Shown here piece by piece: positions 30,246 to 39,554 of a stretch of DNA of 64,000 nucleotides. A model generated the notes under the pieces. That model ran no database searches and had not been told where the DNA came from. It saw only the letters and a program-made list of their open reading frames with translations. Both the position numbers and the translations under genes were made by a program. This DNA comes from Falsiroseomonas ponticola (GTDB lineage Bacteria; Pseudomonadota; Alphaproteobacteria; Acetobacterales; Acetobacteraceae), in the NCBI RefSeq assembly GCF_016805305.1, contig NZ_JAERQN010000004.1, positions 310,001 through 374,000 of the forward strand, given 5' to 3'. Each line of letters opens with the position of its first letter. Position 1 is the stretch's first letter.

Positions 30246-31781
30246 TCAGCCCGGCGCGCCGGGCGGGCGGGCGGGCGTCAGGCGCAGGGGGACCCAGCGC
30301 TGGCCCTGGGGGCCCTCGATCAGCAGCAGCGCGGTCGCGCGGTTCTGGCGGCGCAGGCGCTCCAGCCGCTCCTGCACCTCCTGCGGCGTGTTCACCCGCT
30401 CCTGCTGCACCTCGACGATCACGTCGCCCGGGCGCAGCTCACGCTCCGCCGCCGTGCTGCCCGGCGCCACTTCCGTGATCACCACGCCCCGGCTCTCCGC
30501 CCGCAGGCTGAAACGCTCCCGCGCCTCGGGCGTGATCGGGCCGACCCGCAGGCCGAGGCCCGAAAGCTCCAGCGTCTGCGGCCGGGCGGCCGGCGCCGGC
30601 GTCGCCGCGGCCTGCTGCGTCTCGGACGGCAGCTCCGCCACCGTGATGGTCACGGTCCGCTCGGCCCCGTCGCGCCACACCACCACCGGCACGCTGTTGC
30701 CCACATTGGTGTCGGCCACGATGCGCGGCAGGTTGCGCATCTCCCGCACCTCCTGCCCGTTGAAGCGCAGGATCACGTCGCCGGCCTGGATGCCGCCAGC
30801 CGCCGCCGGCCCGCCTTCCTGCGCCCGCGCCACCAGCGCGCCCCGCGCGCCGCCGCGGATGCCGAGGCTCTCCGCGATCTCATCCGTCACCTGCTGGATG
30901 TTCACGCCGAGCCAGCCGCGCCGCACCCGCCCCTGGTCCCGCAGCTGGTTCGCGATGTTGCGCGCCAGGTTGGAGGGGATGGAGAAGCCGATGCCGATCG
31001 ACCCGCCGGAGGGCGAGTAAATCGCCGTGTTGATGCCGATCACCTCGCCCGCCAGGTTGAACAGCGGGCCGCCGGAATTGCCGCGGTTGATGGCCGCATC
31101 CGTCTGGATGAAGTCATCATACAGGCCCTGCCGGATGTCGCGCCCGCGGGCCGAGACGATGCCCGCCGTGACCGATCCGCCGAGCCCGAAGGGATTGCCG
31201 ATCGCCAGCACCCAGTCGCCCACCAGCGCCGTGTCGCTGTCCCCGAAGGCGACGGAAGGCAAGGGCCGCTCCGGCCGCACGCGCAGCACGGCGATGTCCG
31301 TGCGCGGGTCGGTGCCCACCAGCTCCGCCCGCAGCGTCGTGTTGTCCTGCAGCACCACGTTGATCTCATCCGCGCCGTCGATGACGTGGTTGTTCGTCAC
31401 CACGATGCCCGACGGGTCGATGATGAAGCCCGAACCGAGCGACTGCGCGCGGCGCTGCGGCTGCTGCTGCGGCGGCTGGTTCGGCCGGCCCTGCTGGCCG
31501 GGCGGGCGGTTGCGTTCCAGGAAGTCCCGGAAGAATTCCTCGAAGGGGCTGCCGGGCGGCGCCTGGGGGGTATCCGGCGCATCGGGGCGCTGCGCCCGGC
31601 CGGGGGACCCCGCGGCCTGGGTGGTCTGGATGTTGACGACGGCCGGCAGCAGGCGCTGCGCCAGCGGCGCGAAGGAGGACGGGGCCCCCGGCGGCGGGAT
31701 CTGCGCGGCGGCCGGCGCGGGCGACAGCGCCGCGAAGGGCGCGGCGATGGCCGCGGCCATCAGAAGGGGGGCAAAGCGCAC
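30246..31781 (-). CDS. degP: Do/DegP-type periplasmic serine protease
   Basis: The protein has 511 residues from GTG 31781, which has AAAAGG eight bases upstream; another GTG three codons earlier sits on that site. It has a signal peptide (about 1-30), a trypsin-like domain with catalytic His (VVTNNHVIDGA), Asp (RTDIAVLRV) and Ser (NRGNSGGPLFN), then PDZ1 (about 295-385) and PDZ2 (about 415-500). A Gln/Pro-rich loop (residues 75-110) lies before the protease core. It degrades or refolds damaged envelope proteins and forms a unit with hflK and hflC. Confidence 0.95.
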   Translation of the reverse strand: MRFAPLLMAAAIAAPFAALSPAPAAAQIPPPGAPSSFAPLAQRLLPAVVNIQTTQAAGSPGRAQRPDAPDTPQAPPGSPFEEFFRDFLERNRPPGQQGRPNQPPQQQPQRRAQSLGSGFIIDPSGIVVTNNHVIDGADEINVVLQDNTTLRAELVGTDPRTDIAVLRVRPERPLPSVAFGDSDTALVGDWVLAIGNPFGLGGSVTAGIVSARGRDIRQGLYDDFIQTDAAINRGNSGGPLFNLAGEVIGINTAIYSPSGGSIGIGFSIPSNLARNIANQLRDQGRVRRGWLGVNIQQVTDEIAESLGIRGGARGALVARAQEGGPAAAGGIQAGDVILRFNGQEVREMRNLPRIVADTNVGNSVPVVVWRDGAERTVTITVAELPSETQQAAATPAPAARPQTLELSGLGLRVGPITPEARERFSLRAESRGVVITEVAPGSTAAERELRPGDVIVEVQQERVNTPQEVQERLERLRRQNRATALLLIEGPQGQRWVPLRLTPARPPGAPG

Positions 31782-31921
31782 GGGCGGCACCTTTTCTCAG
31801 CTCGGACCGACAGGGTGGGCGCGGACGCCCGAGACGGCAACATTGGCATGCCGGGCGAAGATCGTAAGACCGGCCCTCAACACGAAGTGTGGCCGCGGGA
31901 TGGCGCGGCGCCCTGCCCGCT

Positions 31922-31948
31922 CCCTCCCCCGCGCCTGGCGGGGGAGGG
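31922..31948. repeat. 11-bp stem hairpin in the hflC-degP gap
   Basis: CCCTCCCCCGC and GCGGGGGAGGG pair perfectly around a five-base loop. It lies in the 191-base gap between hflC and degP on their common strand. No U-tract follows, so it may be an RNA-stability or attenuating element rather than a full terminator. Confidence 0.6.
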
Positions 31949-31972
31949 TCGGGGCGGGCTCGCCGCGGCCCG

Positions 31973-32872
31973 CTACCGCGGCGTGGTCGGGGTCAGCGGC
32001 GCGCCGACCGCCGGCATGCTCTCCCGGAAGAAGCGGAAGAACTCGCTGTCCGGGGACAGCAGCAGCCGCGTCTCGCCCTCGCTGAAGGCCTCGCGATAGG
32101 CCTGCATCGTCCGGTAGAACTGGAAGAACTGCGGGTCGCGCTGGAAGGCCTCCGCGAAGATGCGGATCGCCTCCTGCTCGCCCTGGCCGCGCAGGATGTC
32201 GGCCTGCGCCTGCCCTTCCGCCAGCAGCACCGTGCGTTCGCGGTCGGCGCCGGCGCGCACGCGCACCGCCACCTCGGCACCCTCGGCGCGCGCCTCCCGG
32301 GCCACGCGCTCGCGCTCGGACTGCATCCGGTTGAGGATGGCCTGCGTGTTCTCCTCCGGCAGGTCGGCGCGGCGGATGCGCACATCCGTCACCTCGATGC
32401 CGAAGCGCCGCGCCTCGTCATTCACCTGGCGGCGGATCTCACCCATGATCCGGGTGCGGTCCGTGGACAGCACGCTGAGCAGCGGTTCGTTGCCCAGCAC
32501 GCGGCGCAGCGCGGAGGTGACGATGGAGTTCAGCCGCGCCCGGATGCCGGCTTCCGCCGCGCCCGCGGTCTGGAAGAACAGCAGCGGATCGACCACGCGG
32601 TAGCGCGTGAAGCTGTCCACGATCAGGCGGCGCTGGTCGCCCAGGATCAGCTCCTCGCCCGGCGCGTCGTAGTCCAGCAGCCGGCGGTCGAAGGTGATGA
32701 CGGCGTCCAGGATCGGCACCTTGGCATGCAGGCCGGGCTCGCGGATCACCCGCACCGGCTCGCCCAGCCGGGTGATCAGCACCTGCTGCGTCTGGTGCAC
32801 CGTGAACAGGGTGGAGGAGGCCACGACGAGGCCGATGGCGGCGACGACCGCCAGGATGAGGGCGCGGTTCAT
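31973..32872 (-). CDS. hflC: FtsH modulator HflC
   Basis: The protein has 299 residues. An N-terminal membrane helix (LILAVVAAIGLVVASSTLFTV) is followed by the SPFH/band 7 domain (VHQTQQVLITRLGEPVRVI to about residue 200) and a helical, charged C-terminal part (RERVAREARAEGAEVAVRV). With HflK it forms a large periplasmic cage around the FtsH protease. Its ATG overlaps the hflK stop (ATGA). Confidence 0.95.
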   Translation of the reverse strand: MNRALILAVVAAIGLVVASSTLFTVHQTQQVLITRLGEPVRVIREPGLHAKVPILDAVITFDRRLLDYDAPGEELILGDQRRLIVDSFTRYRVVDPLLFFQTAGAAEAGIRARLNSIVTSALRRVLGNEPLLSVLSTDRTRIMGEIRRQVNDEARRFGIEVTDVRIRRADLPEENTQAILNRMQSERERVAREARAEGAEVAVRVRAGADRERTVLLAEGQAQADILRGQGEQEAIRIFAEAFQRDPQFFQFYRTMQAYREAFSEGETRLLLSPDSEFFRFFRESMPAVGAPLTPTTPR

Positions 32873-34104
32873 CGGGGCACTCCGGCCGGACGGTTGTTGC
32901 CGAAGCCCTGGCCCTGGGCGGGCTGGGCCGGCGGCGGCGCGGGCGGCTGGCGCATCACCTGCGGCACGGCGCCCGCCACGCCGCGGCCCTGGTCGCCCAG
33001 GTTCAGCAGCGGCACCACGCCCTGCAGCCGGTCATCCACCAGCACCTTCGGATTGCGGCGGAGGATCTCCTCCATCGTCTCCAGGTACATCCGGCGCACC
33101 GTCACGTCCTGCGCGACCTGGTAGGCCGAAAGCACGGACACGAAGCGCGCCGCCTCGCCTCGGGCGCGGGCGATCTGGCTTTCGCGGAAGCCCTCGGCCT
33201 CCTGCACCAGGCGCTCGGCCTCGCCGCGCGCGCGGGGGATGATGTCGTTGCGATAGCTCTCGGCCTCGTTGCGGGCGCGTTCGCGGTCCGCATTGGCGCG
33301 CTGCACGTCGCGGAAGGCGTCCACCACCGTGGCCGGCGGGTCCACCTTCTGCAGCTGCACCTGCGTCACCTCGATGCCCGCGCGGTACTGGTCGAGGATC
33401 GCCTGCGTCCCGCGGCGCACATCCTGCTCGATCTGCGCGCGCGCCTCCGTCAGCGCGGGCTGGATCGGCGTGCGGCCGATCACCTCCCGCATCACGCTCT
33501 CGGCCGCGGACTTCACGGTGGCCTCGGTGTTGCGGGTGTTGAACAGGAAGTCGGCGACGTCGCGGATCTGCCAGAAGACCGCGAAATCGATGTCGATGAT
33601 GTTCTCGTCGCCCGTCAGCATCATGCTCTCCTCGAGCACGTCGCGGGACGGGATGGGCCGCACGGCCTGGCCGCTATCGGCCGGCGCGCGGAAGCCGACA
33701 TCGACGCGGTTGATGCGCGTGACGCGCGGCTTGGACACCGCCTCCACCGGCCAGGGGATGGCGTAGCCCCAGCCCGGCGGCGTGGTGCGGTTGAAGGCGC
33801 CGAAGCGCATCACCACGCCCTGCTCGTCCGGCTGCACCCGGTAGAAGCCGGAAGCCCCCCAGATGCCCACCAGCACCACGCCGATCAGCGCGAGCCCCAT
33901 GCCCCCGCCGCCGCGCGGCAGGTAGCGGCGCACCGTGTCCTGCGCCTGGCGGATCACGTCATCAAGGTCGGGCCCGCCACCGCCGCGGCCACCGCCGCCA
34001 CCACCGCCCTGGCCCCCGCCGGAAGGCGGCTGCGGCGCCCCCCACGGCCCGCCGGGCCTGGGATTCCCCCAGGGGCTGGGTCCGCCGCTGCTGTTCCACG
34101 CCAT
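32869..34104 (-). CDS. hflK: FtsH modulator HflK
   Basis: The protein has 411 residues from ATG 34104, with AAGGAGG upstream. It has a Gly/Pro-rich cytoplasmic N-terminus (residues 5-45, several Gly runs), a membrane helix (MGLALIGVVLVGIWGASGF), an SPFH domain (YRVQPDEQGVVMRFG, ENIIDIDFAVFWQI), and a Pro-rich C-terminus. It works with HflC. The 240-base region separating it from divergent apbC contains a tandem 11-bp repeat. Confidence 0.95.
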   Translation of the reverse strand: MAWNSSGGPSPWGNPRPGGPWGAPQPPSGGGQGGGGGGGRGGGGPDLDDVIRQAQDTVRRYLPRGGGGMGLALIGVVLVGIWGASGFYRVQPDEQGVVMRFGAFNRTTPPGWGYAIPWPVEAVSKPRVTRINRVDVGFRAPADSGQAVRPIPSRDVLEESMMLTGDENIIDIDFAVFWQIRDVADFLFNTRNTEATVKSAAESVMREVIGRTPIQPALTEARAQIEQDVRRGTQAILDQYRAGIEVTQVQLQKVDPPATVVDAFRDVQRANADRERARNEAESYRNDIIPRARGEAERLVQEAEGFRESQIARARGEAARFVSVLSAYQVAQDVTVRRMYLETMEEILRRNPKVLVDDRLQGVVPLLNLGDQGRGVAGAVPQVMRQPPAPPPAQPAQGQGFGNNRPAGVPR

Positions 34105-34190
34105 CGGGCTGTAGGCCTCCTTCAGTACGGGCAAGACATGTGCCACGTCCCTTCCCGGCAAGGGAGGGGTGCAGCGGTCGCGTCGTCGGT

Positions 34191-34212
34191 CCATATGGGG
34201 GCCATATGGGGG
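34191..34212. promoter_or_regulatory. Tandem 11-bp repeat in the hflK-apbC divergent promoter region
   Basis: CCATATGGGGG occurs twice head to tail (34191-34201 and 34202-34212). Each copy contains the palindrome CCATATGG, and the spacing is close to one helical turn. Its place between two divergent genes suggests binding by a dimeric regulator. Confidence 0.45.
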
Positions 34213-34345
34213 CCGCGCCGGGTCGGGCGAGCCCGGCCTTCTCGGTGCCGGGCCAATCCGCACGGGCATCCGCCCCGCGGTGAACCGCGCGACGGGGCCG
34301 ACTTGGCCGGCGCGATATCGGATGGAACAGGGGGTTTTTCAAGCG

Positions 34346-35479
34346 ATGGGCGAGATGCTGGAACAGGCGGTGCGCACCGCGCTGCGGTCGGTGCGCGACC
34401 CCGTCACCGGCCAGGACGTGGTCAGCGCCGGCATGGTGGATGGCCTCGCGGTCAAGGCCGGCATGGTGCAGTTCGCGATCCAGGTGCCGCGGGAGCGGGC
34501 GCGGGAGAGCGAGCCGCTGCGCGCCGCCGCCGAACGCGCCGCCGCCGCCGTGCCCGGCGTGCTCTCCGCCACCGTGGTGTTGACGGCGCATCGGGCGCCG
34601 CCCGCGGGCGGATCGGGCGGCGAGGCGGCACCCCACGCCCATGGCCCCGCCCCCGGGGCGAAGCCCCCCCCCGGCCAGGGCCCGATGCTGCTGCCCGAGG
34701 TCGGCGCCATCATCGCCGTCGCCTCCGGCAAGGGCGGCGTCGGCAAGTCCACCACCGCGGTCAACCTGGCCGTGGCGCTGGCCATGCAGGGCCAGCGCGT
34801 CGGGCTGCTGGACGCCGACATCTACGGCCCGTCGCTCCCGCAGATGCTCGGCACCCATGAACGCCCGCGGGCGGAGGGCAGCCGCATCATCCCGCTCAGC
34901 CGCTGGGGGCTGAAGGCCATGTCCATCGGCTTCCTGGTGGAGCAGGAGACGCCGATGATCTGGCGCGGCCCGATGGTGATGGGCGCGCTGGAACAGCTGA
35001 TGGGCCAGGTGGCCTGGGGGCCGCTCGACATCATGGTGGTGGACATGCCGCCCGGCACCGGCGACGCGCAGCTCACCATGAGCCAGCGCGTGCCCCTCGC
35101 CGGCGCCGTCATCGTCTCCACGCCGCAGGACGTGGCGCTGATCGATGCCCGCCGCGGCGTCCGGATGTTCGAGAAGGTGAACGTCCCCGTCCTCGGCCTG
35201 ATCGAGAACATGAGCTTCTTCTGCTGCCCGAATTGCGGCCACCGCACCGACATCTTCGGCCATGGCGGCGCGCAGGCCGAGGCCGCGCGACTCGGCGTGG
35301 AATTCCTGGGCGACCTGCCGCTGAAGCTCGCGATCCGCGAACTGGCCGATGCCGGCACGCCGATCGTGGCCGCCAGGCCCGACTCGGAGGAAGCGGCCGC
35401 CTACCAGCGCATCGCGACGCGGCTGCGGGCCAAGCTGGCGGAACGCGCCGGCGCCGGCCCCAAGATCGTCATCGACTGA
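34346..35479 (+). CDS. apbC: Mrp/ApbC-type iron-sulfur cluster carrier ATPase
   Basis: The protein has 377 residues from ATG 34346; ATG 34322 is an alternative start. An N-terminal MIP18-like domain (about 1-80, VRDPVTGQDVVSAGMVDGL) and a His/Gly/Pro-rich linker lead to the P-loop NTPase IAVASGKGGVGKSTTAVNLA, DADIYGPSLPQML, VVDMPPGTGDAQLTM, and the CxxC in FFCCPNCGHRT that binds the cluster between two subunits. It transfers Fe-S clusters to apoproteins in the cytoplasm. It converges on the PfkB gene. Confidence 0.95.
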   Translation: MGEMLEQAVRTALRSVRDPVTGQDVVSAGMVDGLAVKAGMVQFAIQVPRERARESEPLRAAAERAAAAVPGVLSATVVLTAHRAPPAGGSGGEAAPHAHGPAPGAKPPPGQGPMLLPEVGAIIAVASGKGGVGKSTTAVNLAVALAMQGQRVGLLDADIYGPSLPQMLGTHERPRAEGSRIIPLSRWGLKAMSIGFLVEQETPMIWRGPMVMGALEQLMGQVAWGPLDIMVVDMPPGTGDAQLTMSQRVPLAGAVIVSTPQDVALIDARRGVRMFEKVNVPVLGLIENMSFFCCPNCGHRTDIFGHGGAQAEAARLGVEFLGDLPLKLAIRELADAGTPIVAARPDSEEAAAYQRIATRLRAKLAERAGAGPKIVID

Positions 35480-35482
35480 TCT

Positions 35483-36373
35483 TCATCGACTGGCGAGCAG
35501 CGCGTCCGTCTCCGCCCCGGTCGGCATCGAACTCGCCGCGCCGGGGCGGGTGCAGGCGATGGCGGCCGCGGCGGAGGCCCGGCGCATCGCCGCATCCAGC
35601 GGCAGCCCGCGGTCGAGGGCCGAGGCCAGCACGCCGCACCAGCAATCCCCCGCCCCCGTCGTATCCACCGGCTTCACCGGGAAGGCGGGGTAGCGGAACA
35701 GCCCGGCGGAGGTCGCGGCGGTGACGCCCGACCCCCCCATGGTCAGCGCCACATCGGTGCCGAGCGCGGCGCGGATCGCCGCCGCATCCGGCGCGGTGCC
35801 GAGGCGCCGCGCGACGGCCATCGCCTCATGCTCGTTCACCACCAGCAGGTCGAGCGCGGCCAGGATGTCCCGCGGCAGGTCGCCCGCCGGCGCCAAGTTG
35901 AGGATGACGCGCGCCCCCCGCGCCCGCCCGCGGGCGACGGCCACGGCCACCTCCGCCGGCGGCACCTCCATCTGCAGCACCAGCCAGGTGCCGGGGCGCA
36001 GCATCGTGTCCTCGATCTGCTGCGCGCTGGCCAGCAGGTTGGCCCCGCTGCCGACCGCGATCTGGTTGGACCCGTCCGGCCCGACGCAGACCGCCGCGCA
36101 GGCCGTCGGCGCCTTCACGGTGGCGAGGCGGGAGAGGTCCACCCCCGCGCCCCGCAGCCCCGCCAGCGCCACATCGGCCATGGCATCCGCGCCGACGGCG
36201 CCGACGAAGACCGTCCGCGCCCCGTCCCGCGCCGCCGCCACCGCCTGGTTCGCGCCCTTGCCCCCCGGCAGCGCCCGGTACCCCGGGCCCAGCACGGTCA
36301 CGCCCGGCCGCGGCAGTTCGGGCAGGGAGAAGACGAGGTCGGCGACGACGGATCCGAAGACGATGACGGTCAT
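35483..36373 (-). CDS. PfkB-family sugar kinase, ribokinase-like
   Basis: The protein has 296 residues. N-terminal GYRALPGGKGANQAVAAAR and C-terminal motif VDTTGAGDCWCGVLASALD are PfkB signatures; GAGD carries the catalytic Asp. The ribokinase-type substrate loop (DLVFSLPELPRPGVTV) is present. Ribose, another pentose or a nucleoside could be the substrate. Its start overlaps the HD gene stop by four bases, so it belongs to the thyX-HD run, hinting at nucleoside metabolism. Confidence 0.88.
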   Translation of the reverse strand: MTVIVFGSVVADLVFSLPELPRPGVTVLGPGYRALPGGKGANQAVAAARDGARTVFVGAVGADAMADVALAGLRGAGVDLSRLATVKAPTACAAVCVGPDGSNQIAVGSGANLLASAQQIEDTMLRPGTWLVLQMEVPPAEVAVAVARGRARGARVILNLAPAGDLPRDILAALDLLVVNEHEAMAVARRLGTAPDAAAIRAALGTDVALTMGGSGVTAATSAGLFRYPAFPVKPVDTTGAGDCWCGVLASALDRGLPLDAAMRRASAAAAIACTRPGAASSMPTGAETDALLASR

Positions 36374-36966
36374 GCCGCGAACATGCCCGCCGATCGCGCC
36401 CGGTCATAGAGCATGCCGATCAGCGCATCGAAGGCGGGGGCCACGGCGCGCGCCGGGTTCATCCGGCCATGCGTCTGCGCCTCCCGGATTCCGGCATGGC
36501 GCCAATGCCCGGTGCCGATCACGCCCTGCATCATGCCCTGGGCGCGGTCGCAGGCCATGGCGAAGCGGGCGGCCTTGCTCTCCCCCTCCTCGAATTCCTC
36601 CCACAGCGCGCGCAGGCGCTGGCCGAGGTCGGGCGGCAGCAGGCCGAACACCACATCCGCCGCCGCACGCTCCCGCGCCGCCTGGGTCAGCAGATGCGCC
36701 TCGTCATAGGCGAAGGTGTCGCCGGCCTCGATCTCCACCAGGTCATGCGCGGCGATCATCGCCAGCACATGGCCGAGGTCGGGCGGGTCCTCCACCTCCG
36801 CATGCAGCAGCACGGCGACCAGGGCGACGTTCCAGCAATGCTCCGCGCTGTTCTCCGCCCGGTCGGTACCGTCCGGGCCCCGCGTGCGGCCCCGCCGCTC
36901 CACATGCTTCAGGCGATCGGCCAGCGCCATGAAGTCCAGCAGCGCCGCGGTACGGTCCGGGGTCAT
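36370..36966 (-). CDS. HD-domain hydrolase (YfbR/HDDC2-like)
   Basis: The protein has 198 residues from ATG 36966, with GAGGAGGGA upstream. HD metal ligands are seen in NSAEHCWNVALVAVLLH, MIAAHDLVEIEAGD and the Asp of FAMACDRAQGMM. This family includes 5'-deoxyribonucleotidases (YfbR). That fits its place near thyX, where dUMP is the substrate, but the activity is inferred. Confidence 0.88.
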   Translation of the reverse strand: MTPDRTAALLDFMALADRLKHVERRGRTRGPDGTDRAENSAEHCWNVALVAVLLHAEVEDPPDLGHVLAMIAAHDLVEIEAGDTFAYDEAHLLTQAARERAAADVVFGLLPPDLGQRLRALWEEFEEGESKAARFAMACDRAQGMMQGVIGTGHWRHAGIREAQTHGRMNPARAVAPAFDALIGMLYDRARSAGMFAA

Positions 36967-36976
36967 CCATCCCTCC

Positions 36977-37204
36977 TCATCGCGGCGCGGTCCAGCGGCC
37001 CAGCAGGAAGCCGAACAGCGCCGCGCCGCCCAGCAGGGCCGCGACCTCCCCGAACAGCGCATGCGCCACCGGCAGGCCGATCGTCACCAGCGCGACCAGC
37101 AGCGCCACCTTCCACCAGCGCTGCAGCCAGGCGAGCCGCGCCCCGCGCCCGCCCGCCTTGCCCCGCGGCTTCGCGCCGCGGCGGGAGGCAGCGCTACTCG
37201 CCAC
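36977..37204 (-). CDS. Small membrane protein of unknown function
   Basis: The product has 75 residues from GTG 37204, overlapping the end of thyX by 11 bases. A basic N-terminus ([18 protein letters not shown]) precedes two hydrophobic segments ([19 protein letters not shown] and [13 protein letters not shown]). Position and codon use support a real gene in the thyX run; function unknown. Confidence 0.65.
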   Translation of the reverse strand: MASSAASRRGAKPRGKAGGRGARLAWLQRWWKVALLVALVTIGLPVAHALFGEVAALLGGAALFGFLLGRWTAPR

Positions 37205-38132
37205 GCCCCAGCGTCTCCATCAGCTCGCGCCATTCGCGCTTGGACAGGCCGGACCCCGCCTGCTCCACCGCCTCCCCCGCCAGCATCCGGCGCAGGATCG
37301 CGAGCATCTGGGCGGACAGCGTGACGGCGCCCAGCCGGTAATCCTTGAAGGCCCCGGCCGCCATCGGCACCCAGGCCTCCGCCATCGTCATCATCGCCTC
37401 GGCATAGACGCGGATCTCGTACTGCGCATGCGCATCGGCGCGCAGCGACAGGAAGTGGAAGAGGTTGTGGAGGTCCGTCTTCCAGTACCACTGCGTATAG
37501 GCGTTCAGCGTCAGGTTCATGCGCGCCAGCTCCCGCGCCAGCCCCTGGCGGGAGGGATCGAGCGGCTGCCCCCCCTCATCCTCGTTCAGCATCTCGACGT
37601 AATGGTCGTAGTTGCGGGTCGCATCCTCCCGCAGCAGGTCCAGCACGCGGGCGGCCTCCGCCCCTTCCAGCACGGTGCCGCGCCCCTGACGGTTCATCGC
37701 GGACTGGGCCGCGAGCTGCGCCGGCGCCGGGATGTAGAATTCGCGGTCCAGGATCGAGTAGCGCGCGCTGTATTCGTTCACATTCGCCGTGCGGTGCCGG
37801 ATCCATTGCCGCGCCACGAAGATCGGCAGCTTCACATGGAACTTGATCTCGCACATCTCGAAGGGGGTCGAGTGGCGGTGGCGCATGAGGTAGCGGATCA
37901 GGCCCCGGTCCTCATTCGCCGCCCGCGTGCCGCGGCCGTAGGAGACGCGGGCCGCCTGCACGATGGCGGCATCGTCGCCCATGTAGTCGATGACGCGGAC
38001 GAAGCCGTGGTCCAGCACCGGCACGGCCTGGAACAGCATGGCTTCCAGCGCGGGCACGGTGGGGCGCAGCGTCCGCGCCTCGGCGGCGCGCGCGGCCTCG
38101 ATCTCCTGCTGCTGCTCGCTGGTCAGAGCCAT
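37194..38132 (-). CDS. thyX: Flavin-dependent thymidylate synthase
   Basis: The protein has 312 residues from ATG 38132. The ThyX motif [13 protein letters not shown] fits RHRxxSxNEYSxR, with a Thr-Ala change at the SxN position; [10 protein letters not shown] and RVSYGRGT also belong to the family. It makes dTMP from dUMP using FAD and methylene-tetrahydrofolate. A small membrane protein, an HD hydrolase and a PfkB kinase follow in the same direction with overlaps or short gaps. Confidence 0.97.
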   Translation of the reverse strand: MALTSEQQQEIEAARAAEARTLRPTVPALEAMLFQAVPVLDHGFVRVIDYMGDDAAIVQAARVSYGRGTRAANEDRGLIRYLMRHRHSTPFEMCEIKFHVKLPIFVARQWIRHRTANVNEYSARYSILDREFYIPAPAQLAAQSAMNRQGRGTVLEGAEAARVLDLLREDATRNYDHYVEMLNEDEGGQPLDPSRQGLARELARMNLTLNAYTQWYWKTDLHNLFHFLSLRADAHAQYEIRVYAEAMMTMAEAWVPMAAGAFKDYRLGAVTLSAQMLAILRRMLAGEAVEQAGSGLSKREWRELMETLGRGE

Positions 38133-38145
38133 GCCAATCCCCCTG

Positions 38146-38171
38146 CACCGGGTCGCGCGCGCGACCCGGTG
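38146..38171 (-). terminator. Hairpin between the hydrolase gene and thyX
   Basis: CACCGGGTCGC and GCGACCCGGTG form a perfect 11-bp stem around a GCGC loop. It lies after the hydrolase stop and 14 bases before the thyX start, so it could end the upstream transcript or shape the thyX leader. No U-tract. Confidence 0.6.
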
Positions 38172-38206
38172 GGGCACTACCGTCCCGGCCCTCCGGCGTC
38201 CAGCCG

Positions 38207-39082
38207 CTAACCGACTAGGCCCGGATGCGCCTGCAGGAAGCGAAGCAGCCCCGCCCGGAATTCCGGCGTCCCCGGGGCGCTGCCATGGCTCGCGCCGGGA
38301 ATCGTCACCAGCTCCAGCCGCGGCATGGCGGCCTTCAGCCGCTCGAAATCCCGCAGATAGGGGTCGGCCATGCCAACGATGCCGAGCGTCGGCATCGGCA
38401 CCCGCGCCAGCGTCTCCACCGGCACCACCTGGTCGGGGTTGGACCGCCGCACCGCCGCCAGCGCCCGCGCATCCTGCCCGGCCAGGCGCCGCTCCGAATC
38501 GGCGCGGATCTCGGCCTCGCCCGGCGGCGGCCGGTCCCGCGGCCAGAGGCGGAGGAACTGCGACCGCAGCAGCCCCTGGTCCATCTCGGCGCTTTCCTCA
38601 TCGACGCGCTTCTGGTCATCGGCCGTCCAGCCCAGCCGCCCGGCGGCGCCGCCCAGCGTCAGCGTCGCGAAGCGCCCGGGGTCCAGCACGGCCAGCTGCG
38701 CCACGATATGCGCGCCCATCGAATAGCCCACGATATGCGCCCGCCGCAGGCCGAGATGGTCCATCAGCCGCGTCACGTCCCGCCCCATCTCCGGCCCATA
38801 GGCGCTGCGCTCATGCGGCTTGCCGCTCTGCCCATGGCCGCGGGCATCGAGGGCGATGGTGCGGAAATGCGGCGCCAGCGCGCCGAAGACGCCGGGCCTG
38901 ACCCACTGCCCTTCCAGGTTGGTGGTGTAGCCATGCAGGAGGATGACGGGCTCCCCCTGCCCTTCCTCGATGAAGCGGATCGGCACGCCGGCGCTGTCGA
39001 AGCGCCGCTCCTCCGCCGCGCGGGCGATGCTGGCGGCGAACGGCATGGCGAGCGCGGCCGAGACGACGGCACGACGGTTCAT
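38207..39082 (-). CDS. Exported alpha/beta hydrolase
   Basis: The protein has 291 residues from ATG 39082. A twin-Arg-like or Sec signal ([22 protein letters not shown]) precedes an alpha/beta hydrolase with oxyanion motif LLHGYTT, nucleophile elbow GYSMGAHI, and catalytic His in GASHGSAPG. The substrate is unknown; relatives are esterases, lactonases and C-C bond hydrolases. Confidence 0.86.
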   Translation of the reverse strand: MNRRAVVSAALAMPFAASIARAAEERRFDSAGVPIRFIEEGQGEPVILLHGYTTNLEGQWVRPGVFGALAPHFRTIALDARGHGQSGKPHERSAYGPEMGRDVTRLMDHLGLRRAHIVGYSMGAHIVAQLAVLDPGRFATLTLGGAAGRLGWTADDQKRVDEESAEMDQGLLRSQFLRLWPRDRPPPGEAEIRADSERRLAGQDARALAAVRRSNPDQVVPVETLARVPMPTLGIVGMADPYLRDFERLKAAMPRLELVTIPGASHGSAPGTPEFRAGLLRFLQAHPGLVG

Positions 39083-39189
39083 GGCACGCTTCCTTCCCCT
39101 CGGGGTGTCTTCCCCCGGGGAAAGCGCATCACCGGGGGCGGCGCGGGTCAAGCATGGCTGGAACTATGGGCGCCCATCGCCTATATGAC

Positions 39190-39478
39190 CGGCGTCGGCT
39201 TGCCGACTATGGCGATAAACACGGTTCGGAATAAGCGTTGCGGACCCGGGGGCAGTGCCCGGCGCCTCCACCATTCCTCCTCTGCCTCGCGCAGGGGCGG
39301 AAAGTCCGGGGGCGAAACAGCTTCGACGCGCGTAGTAAAGGGATCGCTTTTGCCCGGCATTGTACCGCCGTTATCGGGCTAACCCTACAAGTGCGAACGA
39401 TAACAGCCGCGAGGCTGTCGCACTCGCTGCCTAACAGGTAAGCGCGGTTCGGGGGGCACCGGGCAACAGAAGCCCCCC
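39190..39478 (+). ncRNA. ssrA: tmRNA, permuted two-piece alphaproteobacterial form
   Basis: The acceptor piece comes first and ends with encoded CCA at 39271-39273. Its CGCCTCC strand pairs with GGGGGCG at 39308-39314, the start of the coding piece (GGGGGCGAAACAGCTTCGACG region), so the gene is circularly permuted. The tag frame starts at GCG 39393 and reads ANDNSREAVALAA before TAA 39432, a typical alphaproteobacterial degradation tag. The bases between 39274 and 39307 are probably removed. A GC hairpin at 39451-39478 lies near the 3' end. The 5' end is estimated from a TATAT box near 39182. tmRNA rescues stalled ribosomes and tags the nascent protein. Confidence 0.9.
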
Positions 39479-39554
39479 ACTTCCTTTATCCTCGGCGGCG
39501 CCTCTTTCCCCAACAGCGGCGTCATCTTATGGTTGTATGCGAAGGGGTGCATCC

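Noticed and set aside
39274..39307. A separate small gene within the tmRNA region
   Set aside because: These bases lie between the CCA end of the acceptor piece and the 5' end of the coding piece and are expected to be the excised segment of a permuted tmRNA.
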